Source: Capitulum mitella (lineage: Eukaryota > Arthropoda > Thecostraca > Pollicipedomorpha > Pollicipedidae). From it: a stretch of DNA of 64,000 nucleotides. The stretch covers positions 27,393,324-27,457,323 of the forward strand of contig CP099839.1 of assembly GCA_030062745.1 (NCBI GenBank), given 5' to 3'. Below the pieces are notes generated by a model. The model searched no databases. It had not been told where the DNA came from and worked only from the letters and a program-made list of their open reading frames with translations. Shown in pieces: positions 39,301 to 47,186 of this stretch. Position numbers and translations under genes: made by a program. The stretch's first letter is position 1. Each line of letters starts with the position of its first letter.

Positions 39301-41133
39301 CGAGGTTAGCACGAGTATTAACCCGCGAACGACCGTCGGTCGGCGACGATCACGCCCGACTGGGGGGATGGCGGTTGACCGTCCCCCTCTAACTCACGAA
39401 CGGTTGGTCGCACGATAAAAATAAGCACACCATTGGAAAGCTTGTGACGAGTAGAACTCAAAACTGGTCTCATTTTTTGTTCTACATAATATGTAAGCAA
39501 TTTACGTCCTATATATGTTTTCTCATAGTCGACTGCATGAGACCGAGAAACGGCCTGAATCTCAAGGACCGTGACTAATAACGCATAAGTAAAGGTACCA
39601 ACGCACAAGTAAAGGCCCGCAGATGCCGATACACGTCTAATTTCCCAGATTTGTTCAATATATACGCCGAAACGTTGAGTTAAAGACACGGCAATTTTCA
39701 CGCCGGTTGTCGGCGGGCGCCGCAGCCGTATGCAGTAAGAAATTAACGGGAACTAATTTTAGCGCTATTTTATTTTCGCGACATAAGCGTATCCATGTAA
39801 ATGTTATTGATCTTAACGGTTCTTGTGATGGTTTCTCATGCTTAAATTTTGGAAAAATTCATTAGTTACCAATCTGCACAATTGGCTGAGCTTTATTCGC
39901 GAGAGCCTGTTTATTTCCAAAATATGCAATTTTTTCAAACTTTTTGAAGTTCTTAGTATTACTTACGTCTGTGCAGGCCAGTTCCGCCATTTTCTACCCA
40001 TTCTGAGTAATTCATCGTCGATTTTGAAGGTGGTACATTTTGGTTCTCACAACAGTTATTCGTGACCTGACTTCAGGTCAAAGGCTGGAAGTCATTACTA
40101 CTTTGCCCAATGGCGGTAACTAGATGTCTGCTTTGGTCGACACCTAAAATGATATGAAAAATTCCACCAGTTCCCGAAAAAACGACAATATGTCTCAAAA
40201 TTGGGCTTGACCTTAAGACAATGACCCAGAAAATTCCGAAAAATCTCAGATAGCAGATTTGTTGCATCTATCAAGATCACTTATCCGTGGAAGTATTATT
40301 GTAGTATCTTGTTTTGCGAAAAAGTTAGAGGGCGCTTAACTTTTTCGGACATAGGTCCGTTTGACCTATCCTAGGTGAGACACCTGACTTGACCTGAGTT
40401 CAAAACTTTGACACGAGGTGTAAAAATGATCAAGCAAAAGGTACTCTAAGTTTTATGGCGTTGTGTTAGTCCCTTCTCTCGCAGTTCTAAAAAAACCTCA
40501 GGAGGGGGCGGTCAACCGACCCCTCCAGTCGGGGGTGGGTTAAATTCTGGACTGTATTTGTTTTCTTCCGGCAGGTCTGGCATTACTGCACGCTTCAGGG
40601 TGGCCGCTCCAGCTTCCTCTGCCCTAACCAGACCGTCTTCAACCAGGAATTCCGGTGAGTGTCCGCTGTATAGCATGGCATGTATGCTTGTACCGTATCG
40701 TCATAGTATGTTTTCGAGCACGCATGGACAGTTGCAGTTTGCTGATTAGAACTAAATCGAGGATTACCTTCATGTTTGCCATCGCAGATGTTCATGTTTT
40801 CAACGATTTGAGTACGGTGTCTGCATGACATTTACGTGGCGCTCTACTTCTTGGAATTATGATGTTAGGCAGGTTGAGATCTGCTGACAACTGATCTAAA
40901 GATATTACCTGTTCACACTGGTCGCAGACGACCTGAACCATGGGCGACCTGAGGAAGAGAGCCAGTATTCACTCCTCCCCACTTCCCCATCAGTTATCCC
41001 ACACGTTTCTGACTTCCAAAAAAATGTCCACAGGACCTGCGATTGGTGGTTCAATGTGGACTGTTCCGACGCATCGAATCTATATTCCGTCAACGAAGAC
41101 CTGTACAAAGACGCAGATGGCAACCCCATCTAG
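23454..41133 (+). CDS. gene 1: secreted single chitin-binding type-2 domain protein (CPAP1-like)
   Basis: The join 23454-23513, 37277-37408, 40575-40654, 41034-41133 encodes 123 residues. Every junction is GT-AG and the phases agree (0, 0, 2). Residues 1-20 are a hydrophobic signal peptide. Residues 48-101 are a CBM14/peritrophin domain with cysteines at 48, 63, 69, 80, 93 and 101 (gaps 14, 5, 10, 12, 7), matching the family. The aromatic residues W66, Y68, F79 and the DWWF stretch suit chitin binding. A short acidic tail ends at a TAG. Proteins of this shape bind chitin in the cuticle or procuticle of arthropods. Introns are about 13.8, 3.2 and 0.4 kb and hold several transposons. Linking the signal-peptide exon across 13.8 kb rests on phase and signals; transcripts would prove it. 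Confidence 0.8.
24250..24307. repeat. (TA)n microsatellite, interrupted
   Basis: Alternating TA with a few G/C interruptions, in intron 2 of gene 1. Confidence 0.9.
24690..25885 (+). mobile_element. piggyBac-like element P1, copy B
   Basis: It begins at a mutated TTACGCCGCGC and ends ACGGATTAA (25885). The body matches copies D, E and F along its length. It contains TGACCT-C-AGGTCA (25435-25447) and TGACCT-G-AGGTCA (25733-25745), both everted repeats with one spacer. It lies in intron 2 of gene 1. Confidence 0.75.
25965..26231 (+). mobile_element. hAT-like MITE family M3, complete, 267 bp
   Basis: The ends are CAGGAACGTAGTCAGG and CTTTCTACGTGCCTG. The flanking 8-mers CGGCAATG (25957-25964) and CGACAATG (26232-26239) match at 7 of 8. 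Internally it matches the 4388-4663 copy (GCGATTCGCA, TACAAAAGCAAACAT, CCAATGACATATGTC). It sits between P1 copies B and C. Confidence 0.75.
26679..27909 (-). mobile_element. piggyBac-like element P1, copy C
   Basis: TTAACCCGCC at the left and ACGAGTTAA at the right, each inside a TTAA. It is inverted relative to copy B, so B and C face each other 0.8 kb apart. It keeps the best receptor-site cluster of the family: AGGTCA-T-TGACCT-A-AGGTCA at 26997-27016 and TGACCT-G-AGGTCA plus an overlapping AGGTCA at 27148-27165. Confidence 0.75.
26997..27016. promoter_or_regulatory. composite IR1/ER1 nuclear-receptor site
   Basis: AGGTCA (26997-27002), one base, TGACCT (27004-27009), one base, AGGTCA (27011-27016). 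The first pair is the perfect inverted repeat with one spacer that is the idealised ecdysone receptor (EcR/USP) element. Binding is inferred. Confidence 0.45.
29100..30345. other. GC-rich island(s) in intron 2 of gene 1
   Basis: Two CpG-dense blocks, about 29110-29590 and 30000-30345, are separated by mixed sequence. Long frames are open on both strands and in several frames at once, the usual effect of high GC rather than of coding. No frame has a recognisable domain, signal peptide or flanking splice pair. They could be alternative promoters or enhancers, or exons of an unrecognised gene. A short (CA)n run at 29079-29105 lies at the edge. Confidence 0.4.
30523..31685 (+). mobile_element. 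piggyBac-like element P1, copy D
   Basis: It begins TTAACCCGCGCCCGACTGG and ends GGCGGGTAAGTTAA. The body matches copies B, E and F (CACGATAAAA, AACTGGTC.CA, ATATGTAAGC, GTCCTATATATG). Its AGGTCA motifs are mutated at most positions. Confidence 0.7.
32100..32470. other. GC-rich island with (CCG)n
   Basis: A CpG-dense block with a CCG trinucleotide run near 32424-32445. Open frames on both strands are compositional. No domain or splice pair supports a gene. Confidence 0.4.
32723..32785 (+). mobile_element. right-end fragment of hAT-like MITE M5
   Basis: Text from GGAGGGATTAGGTTGTCGGG to GACGCCCCTG matches the last 65 bp of the copy at 5893-6312, including the terminal inverted repeat. The rest of the element is absent. 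Confidence 0.65.
32936..33190 (-). mobile_element. possible LINE 3' fragment (RT C-terminal tail)
   Basis: The minus-strand frame ends with residues like SGSGRRRFLSSAVTTFKALP and then QAIRAL. This fits the tail seen at the end of CR1/RTE-type ORF2 proteins (RR.F...A...WN.LP..IR), although the usual tryptophan is replaced. Only about 80 codons are present. A chance match cannot be excluded. Confidence 0.3.
33370..35300 (+). mobile_element. hAT-like non-autonomous element (M6) with internal minisatellite, complete
   Basis: The left end is CAGGCGCAGATCCAGG (33370). The right end is CCTGAATCTGCCCCTG (ending 35300), its inverted repeat at 13 of 16 positions. The flanking 8-mers CAGATGGG (33362-33369) and CAGATGAG (35301-35308) match at 7 of 8. 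Most of the interior (about 33440-34960) is a degenerate minisatellite built on a GGGCCCCTGAGACCGC.A-like unit recurring every 25-33 bp. The last 340 bp are AT-richer and unique. No transposase is present. A truncated relative is at 41825-42510. Confidence 0.75.
35548..35585. repeat. 16-bp inverted repeat, TGTTACAATTAACCCC hairpin
   Basis: The left arm 35548-35563 and right arm 35570-35585 pair with one mismatch around a 6-nt loop. Nearby GGGTCAAATGTTACA (about 35371) and GGGTCAAATGTAACA (about 35594) repeat the arm motif, so this may be the junction of a larger element. Confidence 0.75.
35600..37276. other. intronic sequence without recognised features
   Basis: I see no mobile-element ends and no exon with paired splice sites before the exon at 37277. 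Frames are short. Confidence 0.4.
37277..37408 (+). CDS. gene 1 exon 3: linker and first half of the chitin-binding domain
   Basis: The acceptor TGTTTCTGTATTGCAG precedes codon GTG, and the exon ends FDCQ just before GTTAAT. Its 44 codons include domain cysteines 1 and 2 and the GFYAD motif typical of CBM14. The intron cuts right after the CQ that follows cysteine 2, exactly as in gene 2. Confidence 0.85.
37852..39093 (-). mobile_element. piggyBac-like element P2, full-length copy in intron 3 of gene 1
   Basis: TTAACCCTATTCC at 37852 and GGAATAGGTTTAA ending 39093 give TTAA at both borders and CCCTATTCC inverted ends. It is 1242 bp and inverted relative to the copy at 21666. Its AGGTCA arrays survive only in part (TTTGACCTTAAATGACCTCC near 38439). 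Confidence 0.8.
39318..40543 (+). mobile_element. piggyBac-like element P1, copy E, abutting exon 4 of gene 1
   Basis: TTAACCCGCGAACGACCG at 39318 and GGTGGGTTAA ending 40543. Its longer terminal repeat is clear: a CGACTGGGGGG...CGGTTGACCG.CCCC arrangement at the left and the same in inverse at the right. The right border lies 31 nt before the end of the exon 4 acceptor AG. Confidence 0.8.
40575..40654 (+). CDS. gene 1 exon 4: middle of the chitin-binding domain
   Basis: Starts VWHYC after TTTTCTTCCGGCAG and ends NQEF plus two bases before GTGAGT. It carries cysteines 3 and 4 and the FLCPNQTVFNQE motif that is nearly invariant in cuticular CBM14 domains. Confidence 0.9.
41034..41133 (+). CDS. 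gene 1 exon 5: end of the chitin-binding domain and stop
   Basis: Begins with one base that completes an arginine codon, then TCDWWFNVDC with cysteines 5 and 6, then an acidic tail (SVNEDLYKDADGNPI) and TAG. The preceding acceptor is AATGTCCACAG. Confidence 0.9.
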
Positions 41134-41765
41134 TGCCCGAACAGCGAACTACAGTGTGTGAGACAAACTGAAGAGGCGCTCGCAGTGAGGAATAGAATTG
41201 GTATTCCTGGTCTTTTTGAACGTGTTGGACTGATATAAAATGCGTCCACTTCTTTACTCGTGCCCGAATTGCTTAGACAGTGCTATTCACCAAGTGTCTG
41301 GAACTTTCAATTCAGTGGTCACACAGGTCTAAATATCAGAAGATGCCTGATTAGCCAACTTATACCGTTTGTGGGAGTTAAACAGCGATGAATAACCAAT
41401 GATGTCTTGTATGTATGTAATGATACAATTGAATGTAATGATGTCAATAACCGATGAAGTCTTCACTGACTCCTCCAAGAGCCACATGGCGAGATTTTTG
41501 AGGTTTTGGGCGCGTTTCCAGTTACTGCGCCACGGCTGGAATCAAACAGCGCTTCTAGATTGCACTGTCAATGTCTTTTAGACATGCGCGGCGTTTAAGG
41601 AAAATATTTTCTTTTGAGACCAGTGAACTTGTCTCGAAAGTTGTGCATTAGTTGTATCACATGTGCCCTCTGTGACTTCGGAGTCCGGGAGTTTACCAGG
41701 TGTTATCAACGTCTCCGTTGGCCGTTCCGAGACACTGATATGTAAATAAAGGGGCGATGCGAATA
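41134..41765 (+). terminator. gene 1 3' UTR and polyadenylation signal
   Basis: The first AATAAA downstream of the stop is at 41745-41750 (TGTAAATAAAGG). Cleavage would follow within 10-30 bases. A repeat element begins at 41825. The end is inferred from the hexamer only. Confidence 0.5.
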
Positions 41766-41824
41766 TAAATTATGTTTGAGTTTTATCAATGAACCTGGGC
41801 AGAATTAGCAAAAACGGAATGCAC

Positions 41825-42510
41825 CAGGCTCGGATTTGGGGGGGGGGGCGTTTCGGTGGGGGCGATCGCCCCCACGAAGCCTGAAAAGGGGCCACGGAAG
41901 GGGCTCCGAAGGGACCTCTCTCAGTCTCAAAAGGGGCCTCGAAGAGGCCCCGTGTGAGCTTCATGGGGTCTCGGTGAAAACATGACGGTTTCTGGGTGCA
42001 CTCAGGGGGCCTCTGGGAGAGTAAGATGACCCCTGAAAAGGGAATCTTACTTGCAAAGAAGCAAAGAAGGGCCCCTGAAACTCCTAAAGGACCCTGAGAC
42101 CACAACAGAGCCCAAACACGACAGATTGCCCCTGAGACCGCCAGAAGGTCCACAGGACCGCTGAGATGTCCAAGATGAGGGCTGAGCCCCTAGGGCGGCA
42201 TAGGGCCCCTGGGATGTCATAGGGCCCGAATGGATTTTACGGGCCTGTGTGGAAAGCAGAAGGTTCCTGATGCAATCAGAGTGCGGGAGGGGGGGGGGGG
42301 AGTGAGACCCTGAGATGGCAAGACAACCTATAAAATGGATTGAAGGATCCCTGAAAATTTCGAAGTGTCCCTAGGGCCACAAGAGGGGCCCCGACTTGGC
42401 GAAGGCTCCATGAGACCGCTAAAAGTGGCAGAGAGGCCCCTGAGACGGCAGAAACTTCAGAGAGTGCCAAGTACGGCATAAGGAGACCCTGGCCAGCTAG
42501 AGGGGCTCCG
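41825..42510 (+). mobile_element. truncated relative of hAT-like element M6
   Basis: From CAGGCTCGGATTTGG on, the text follows the 33370 copy closely (GAAGGGGCTCCGAAGGGACC, GGGTGCACTCAGGGGGCC, GGGCTGAGCCCCTAGGGCGG, TGATGCAATCAGAGTGCG). It stops near 42510 without the right terminus. A LINE fragment follows. Confidence 0.7.
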
Positions 42511-42580
42511 TAAACGGGGACTCATCGGTGACTTTGGCGCCTGGGACACTTGAAATAAAAAATGCCGGCGTCAAGAAGTC

Positions 42581-42907
42581 GTCCTCACCAGATTTAGAAC
42601 GGGTCGCACAAAATACACACAACCTATCTTAGAGGACGGCTGTCACCAAGTGCCACAAGGCCACACCTGCAACACACCACTTAACGTTAGTCACCTCCTG
42701 CTAGAATGTAGGGATTTTGAAACACAAAGACGACCCATTAAGGCCTTCTGCCAACACAAGAAAATTCAGCTCACCATGAGCACCCTACTGGGTAACCAGC
42801 ACCCAGACCTACTGCAGTTACTATTCTATGCTTTAATAGTACATAACAAATGTCACAGTTTGGTAAGTTTGAATAATTATGTCAATGTGGAAATTGCACA
42901 TAAATAA
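42581..42907 (+). mobile_element. LINE ORF2 C-terminal fragment (I-clade type)
   Basis: The frame reads VLTRFRTGRTKYTQPILEDG, then PLNVSHLLLECRDFETQRRP and ends at TAA 42905. This is the RLRTGHTRLTH...CP.C...TVKHILLEC.. zinc-knuckle-like tail found after RNase H in these LINEs. The longer LINE here has the equivalent at 18310-18480, but the two differ enough to be separate lineages. Confidence 0.65.
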
Positions 42908-43655
42908 CGACCAGGGCGAAATTCCTTCATGTTTGGTTTATCAGTTTTCGATAATATGATATATCAGTTCAACCCAGCTTTTCACACTGCAAAACATATA
43001 ATGCACATCTTGAAAATAATGCCTTCAAGCCCGGGATGAAACCACGCCCAAACCCGATCTGTGGTGCGAAATGTCGGCGGAGTTGCTTACTCCCCGCACG
43101 GTGATGATAAGTGGTGGAGTTGAAGGACACGGTGGCGACGCAGCATACCGGCATTACGGCGCCATTCAAAGCGTGGTTGTATCGTTTCACGATAAGTAGC
43201 TGGGGAGTGCGGCAGGCCTACCATTAGCCTGGCCAAGCTTCGAGGACTTGTCGTATCGGTGCGACTGCAGTCAGACACTAGCGCCTTTCTCTCATCGAGA
43301 AATCCCCCTTGCACGCATCCATATCTACACCTATCTATAAAATGGTCAAAATATCTTGTGATGTATTTGCGTTATTAATTAATTGAAAGCTGAGAACTAC
43401 CGGTACGCCTAGGATCTCCCTGGCTACGTTCCTGGTTCATGCACTAGTGCACAGTGAGGCATAAGGGTACTTACGGTCACTAACGAAACCATGTTGTCCT
43501 GATTCTGTTCTGCTCTGGAGCCTGTCTTTTGGTTTTCCCTTCTTGATCTTTCTCTGTCCCATCTCTGTCTAGACATGGATTTTTTTAGCGTTTCTGAAAT
43601 CCCGAAATCGGTGTGTTCCTCAGATTTTTAGCTTTAAATCAAATTAGCTGGTTTG

Positions 43656-43781
43656 GATCAGAGTACTCGGGTTTGGATCGCGATTTGGATCAGAGTACTC
43701 GGGTTTGGATCGCGATTTGGATCAGAGTACTCGGGTTTGGATCGCGATTTGGCTCAGAGTACTCGGGTTTGGATCGCGATC
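43656..43781 (+). repeat. 32-bp tandem repeat, 3.9 copies
   Basis: The unit GATCAGAGTACTCGGGTTTG plus GATCGCGATTTG starts at 43656, 43688, 43720 and 43752. The only change in the first three repeats is none visible; the fourth starts GCTCAG. The period of 32 is not divisible by 3, so the array cycles through all frames and is unlikely to be coding. Such uniformity implies recent expansion. Confidence 0.95.
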
Positions 43782-43913
43782 GACCAAAACACGCCAATTA
43801 TTTTTCTGTACCTTTTTCGAAGGTACAGGAAAACCTTCGAAACGTTTTCATTTGAATCAACCTGAAAGAAACACGACCAGTTATTTTCAAAGACGTGTAC
43901 GGAACTGATCAAT

Positions 43914-44110
43914 GGGCTTGTGGCTCAGCGGTAGAAGCGATGAAAGCTTGAAACCGCCTAAAGCCATAACCAGTTTCTATTTCAAGACTCGGCTGCCAAA
44001 AACTCGTACGTGGCACAAGGCCATTTTTGCGGGGCAAAAAGATACGTTTGCCCCCACGTCTTTGAATGAGGGGGACACCTTCCCCCCTTGCCTCCGCGGT
44101 TCCGCCGCTA
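43914..44110 (+). mobile_element. possible tRNA-derived SINE
   Basis: GGGCTTGTGGCTCAGCGGTA at 43914 reads like a tRNA acceptor stem plus D-arm. TGGCTCAGCGG (43921-43931) fits the pol III A-box TRGCNNAGYGG. No good B-box or T-arm follows, so it is not a functional tRNA. A GC-rich tail continues to about 44110. Confidence 0.3.
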
Positions 44111-44626
44111 CTGTCTCGGTCCCACCATTCTAAATTGCCAAATGTAGTCACGGAATGTTGCTATCGCACCACTCCCTGCGACCGGCCTGACCTCACCACA
44201 CACCGACACGAAGTGCAATCCGATTATACGCCTCGGACATGACACGCACTGCGTGGTGGGCCGGCTGCTCCCGTCTCGGAACCGCCGGCGAAAAACCACG
44301 TGACTCATGCCGTTCGCGAACTGAGCCTGCTTCGCATTTGCTCGTATGTTTGAGTTGCACTACAAGAGGTCTCAGGAGGTGGATGTAGGGATGGCGGAAG
44401 CCTGTCGTGCCCTGCAATAGGTCTGGTCTAGAGACCGGAGGCCGCAGATCGTTTAGTGACGTGATTCCTTAGTGTTTTCCTGTCATAGGGCTACACTCCG
44501 TCTGTGGTGGCGACCCCTAAACGTTGTCCGATCGTCATGCAACTTTGAAAAGTTTTTTGCGATTTGAAACCAACTAGCGGGGTGCCCCGTCAACGGTCCC
44601 AACGTTGGATTTTCAGGAGCACCCTA

Positions 44627-44629
44627 ATA

Positions 44630-44684
<55 letters not shown>
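44627..44684. repeat. (AT)n microsatellite
   Basis: Nearly pure alternating AT. Confidence 0.95.
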
Positions 44685-44686
<2 letters not shown>

Positions 44687-45912
44687 CGTGTAAGGGATAT
44701 GGGGTACTGAAACATTACAGCTATCTAGAAATAATTTCTTAGTCCCCCACTACCTGGAAGAGCATTTCAAGATTAGCTAACAAAGGACGAACGCGGATTT
44801 TGCACTGCATGCGGGGCCTTACGACATAAAAAAAAACCTGTGGGTTACCATAATTTTCACATTAACCAGTAGCCAAATGGCATGCAGACCTGACACGCAC
44901 AAGGTTTAACAAAACGCCTTGGTTCGATCGAGAAGGAAACACCGACTGAAATGTGTGTTAGCGTTTGATTCGTAACAAACCCAGAAGACCATCATTCAAC
45001 TTCACGGAAAAGCTTATTACATATTACTTAGACTTTTACCGCAAAACACATTTGACTGATACTCTCATTATAACCGGCGGATTCACATACATCATCTACG
45101 TTATCCTTAATATCTCCACACTGGCAGAGATCCAACTGTGCCGAAATATTGCATTTTACTTCATTTTAGAACATTTACCTTGAACGTCTCTGATCAGAAA
45201 CTGGAGGGTGAGCACTCAAATGTCTGCGCAAACATCTCTTTTCGTCTTTCGCTAAACGACAGAAAGTCAAACGTGTCAATCGCACGAGACATATTTACCT
45301 TGCGACGAGTGTAATCATCACGCAATGAGCCATGATCCCATCGCATGATGACGGCGCCAACAGGCGCAATGAGCCACTACGCAACAGCGACGGAAACCGT
45401 CACGGGAAAACAAGGTTTTCAGGTATATTCCACCTTCTGCCTGGAAGGTGGAATGTGTAATGCGCCCTTCGTTCGTCGACCCACACTGATACTGATATCA
45501 ACTCGCTCAGCACATTCGCCACCAGGGCTCCAAAGGGCCAGTTACCAGCGGAAACATACCAAACGCTTGGGTCGGAAACGCACATTACGGCTCTTCGCGG
45601 GAACGAAAAACAGCGGTCCGCGCCAGTCCCCAGAGTCGGACACATTGCAGACAGAACTCCAGACGTCGTTTTACCCGAGGTCCGGCGCGTCGAGGGAACG
45701 TCGGTGGTCGGCAACACGTCGGTCTGCTCAAAACAACTTGGAGCCCAGTGCCGTCTTTAGCGACAAACACCGCAGTAACGGCGCCCCCTGAGGCGGGCCC
45801 AGATGGGTTCTCAGATGGCGCTATTTTCGCCTCCGGTAAGCTGGTGATGGACACGAGCAGCCTGTAAACACGGGCACTGATTGGAGCACGACTCGGCACC
45901 GCTCTGGGATAG

Positions 45913-45943
45913 TATATAGATTACCATGAGAGTGCTTTCAGTG
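45913..45943 (+). promoter_or_regulatory. TATA plus TCAGTG initiator core promoter
   Basis: TATATAGA at 45913 is followed by TTTCAGTGACA with the initiator adenine at 45940, i.e. 27 bases after the TATA starts. This spacing and the TCAGT initiator are the arthropod core-promoter standard. A strong donor follows 55 bases later. Confidence 0.55.
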
Positions 45944-45995
45944 ACATTCCAAGCCTGTAGCTGATGTGGAACAGAGGACCTAGAAAGCAGTACAG
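45940..45995 (+). other. 5' exon, probably the leader of gene 3
   Basis: Runs from the initiator to TACAG before GTAAGT. It holds two ATGs: one meets a stop after 12 codons, the other (45964) stays open to the donor. The next good coding start downstream on this strand is gene 3, where GTCCACAG at 49401-49408 could be the acceptor 11 bases before its ATG. The join is a hypothesis. It might instead be an alternative first exon of gene 2. Confidence 0.4.
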
Positions 45996-46489
45996 GTAAG
46001 TGCAAGAGTTGGCTACGTCAGGTCCAGGATTGGTTTCGGGGATATGGTCACACCATTTCAGTCACAAATAAATCGACGTTACACCTCGCTAGGTTATGGT
46101 TTATGAAAATCCCCTTCCGTTTCTTTTATGACAGTCAAACGATGGATTCAAACACGGAAAACTCGTGTCGGTAATGGCATACCTCTTTTTTACACCTCGC
46201 ATGCATTCTTTAACTCAGGGTCACCGCATGTCACTGACCCAGAACAGGTCAAAGAGGTTAACATTAAAAGGTAGAATGGCTAAACGTTTTGTGAAAGGTG
46301 TCGACTAGCATAAAACTTACAACACTGTCAGAATAGGTCAGATGAAACAATGCTTCCACTCGATGTAATTAAGTGTTGTCCGTGAAGTCCAATTAATGTA
46401 TTCTAATGAATGTTTATTAAATATATATAATATGATATAATGTGTATAACATATTATATAGAATATAATAAAAACTCTATTGAACTCTA

Positions 46490-46754
46490 ATTAATGACCT
46501 TTTCCTGACACGATTAACAACAAAACAAGACAATACAAAAAATGTCGAATATTTCGGCACCTTTTCAACGGTAGTTTTGAAAAGATGCATCGACATTGAC
46601 GGTGTTACAAAAATGAACAGGCAGGAAATGTGTATAGATGGGAATCGAACACCTATAACGATTAAATACATGTCTGTGAGTATTGAACCCTCTTAAATGG
46701 ACATGATCTTGGCATGCTGCCTAAAAAGACGTTGTTCTAACGATCCACTTGTAT
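46490..46754 (-). mobile_element. possible tRNA-derived SINE, minus strand
   Basis: Read on the minus strand, AAGTGGATCGTTAGAACAAC resembles a degenerate D-arm. GAGGGTTCAATACTC and then GGTGTTCGATTCCCATC resemble T-arm/B-box sequences. A low-complexity T-rich tail follows. The A-box is weak, so this is tentative. Confidence 0.3.
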
Positions 46755-47027
46755 AAAATGGGGATAATAGACTCCAAAATCATATGTTGGTGTTCATCAG
46801 GGCATAGTATTACGGGTTGCAATGAATTCAGTTTCGGTTCTTCTTTCTGCTACGTGTTTGCCTGCTCTAATAGTTTCAACGGGTAGAGATTCAGCCTCAA
46901 GGTTTGCATATGACTGAGGCGGATTTGGAAAGAGCGGCGATTTAAAACGAAACCGTCGTTTGCTTGTGTTTTGTGCGACTCCCGTGAAAAAATGATTTGG
47001 GGCATGAGCGGTATGAGGCAGAATGCA

Positions 47028-47186
47028 CAGGCGTAGCCAGGGGGTGGTGGGCCCGGCGCCCCCTCCCCCTTAGGCCCACATTTTTTTGTGAAAACATTGC
47101 ACATCGTCTTTCCGGCAAACGGTTTTCGTGTGACTTCACTTCACACTGAGCTCCCCCCTTAAGAAAGTCCTGGCTGCGCCCCTGGT
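47028..47186 (-). mobile_element. short hAT-like MITE (family M7), 159 bp
   Basis: CAGGCGTAGCCAGG at the left and GTCCTGGCTGCGCCCCTGGT at the right are inverted. The flanks AGAATGCA and AGAATGTA match at 7 of 8. Read in one minus frame it yields GRSQDFLKGGAQ and SHENRLPERRCAMFSQK; the copy at 60676 yields ARIFLKGGAQ and SHENHLLGIQCAM. These translations are by-products of the MITE, not a conserved protein. Confidence 0.7.
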
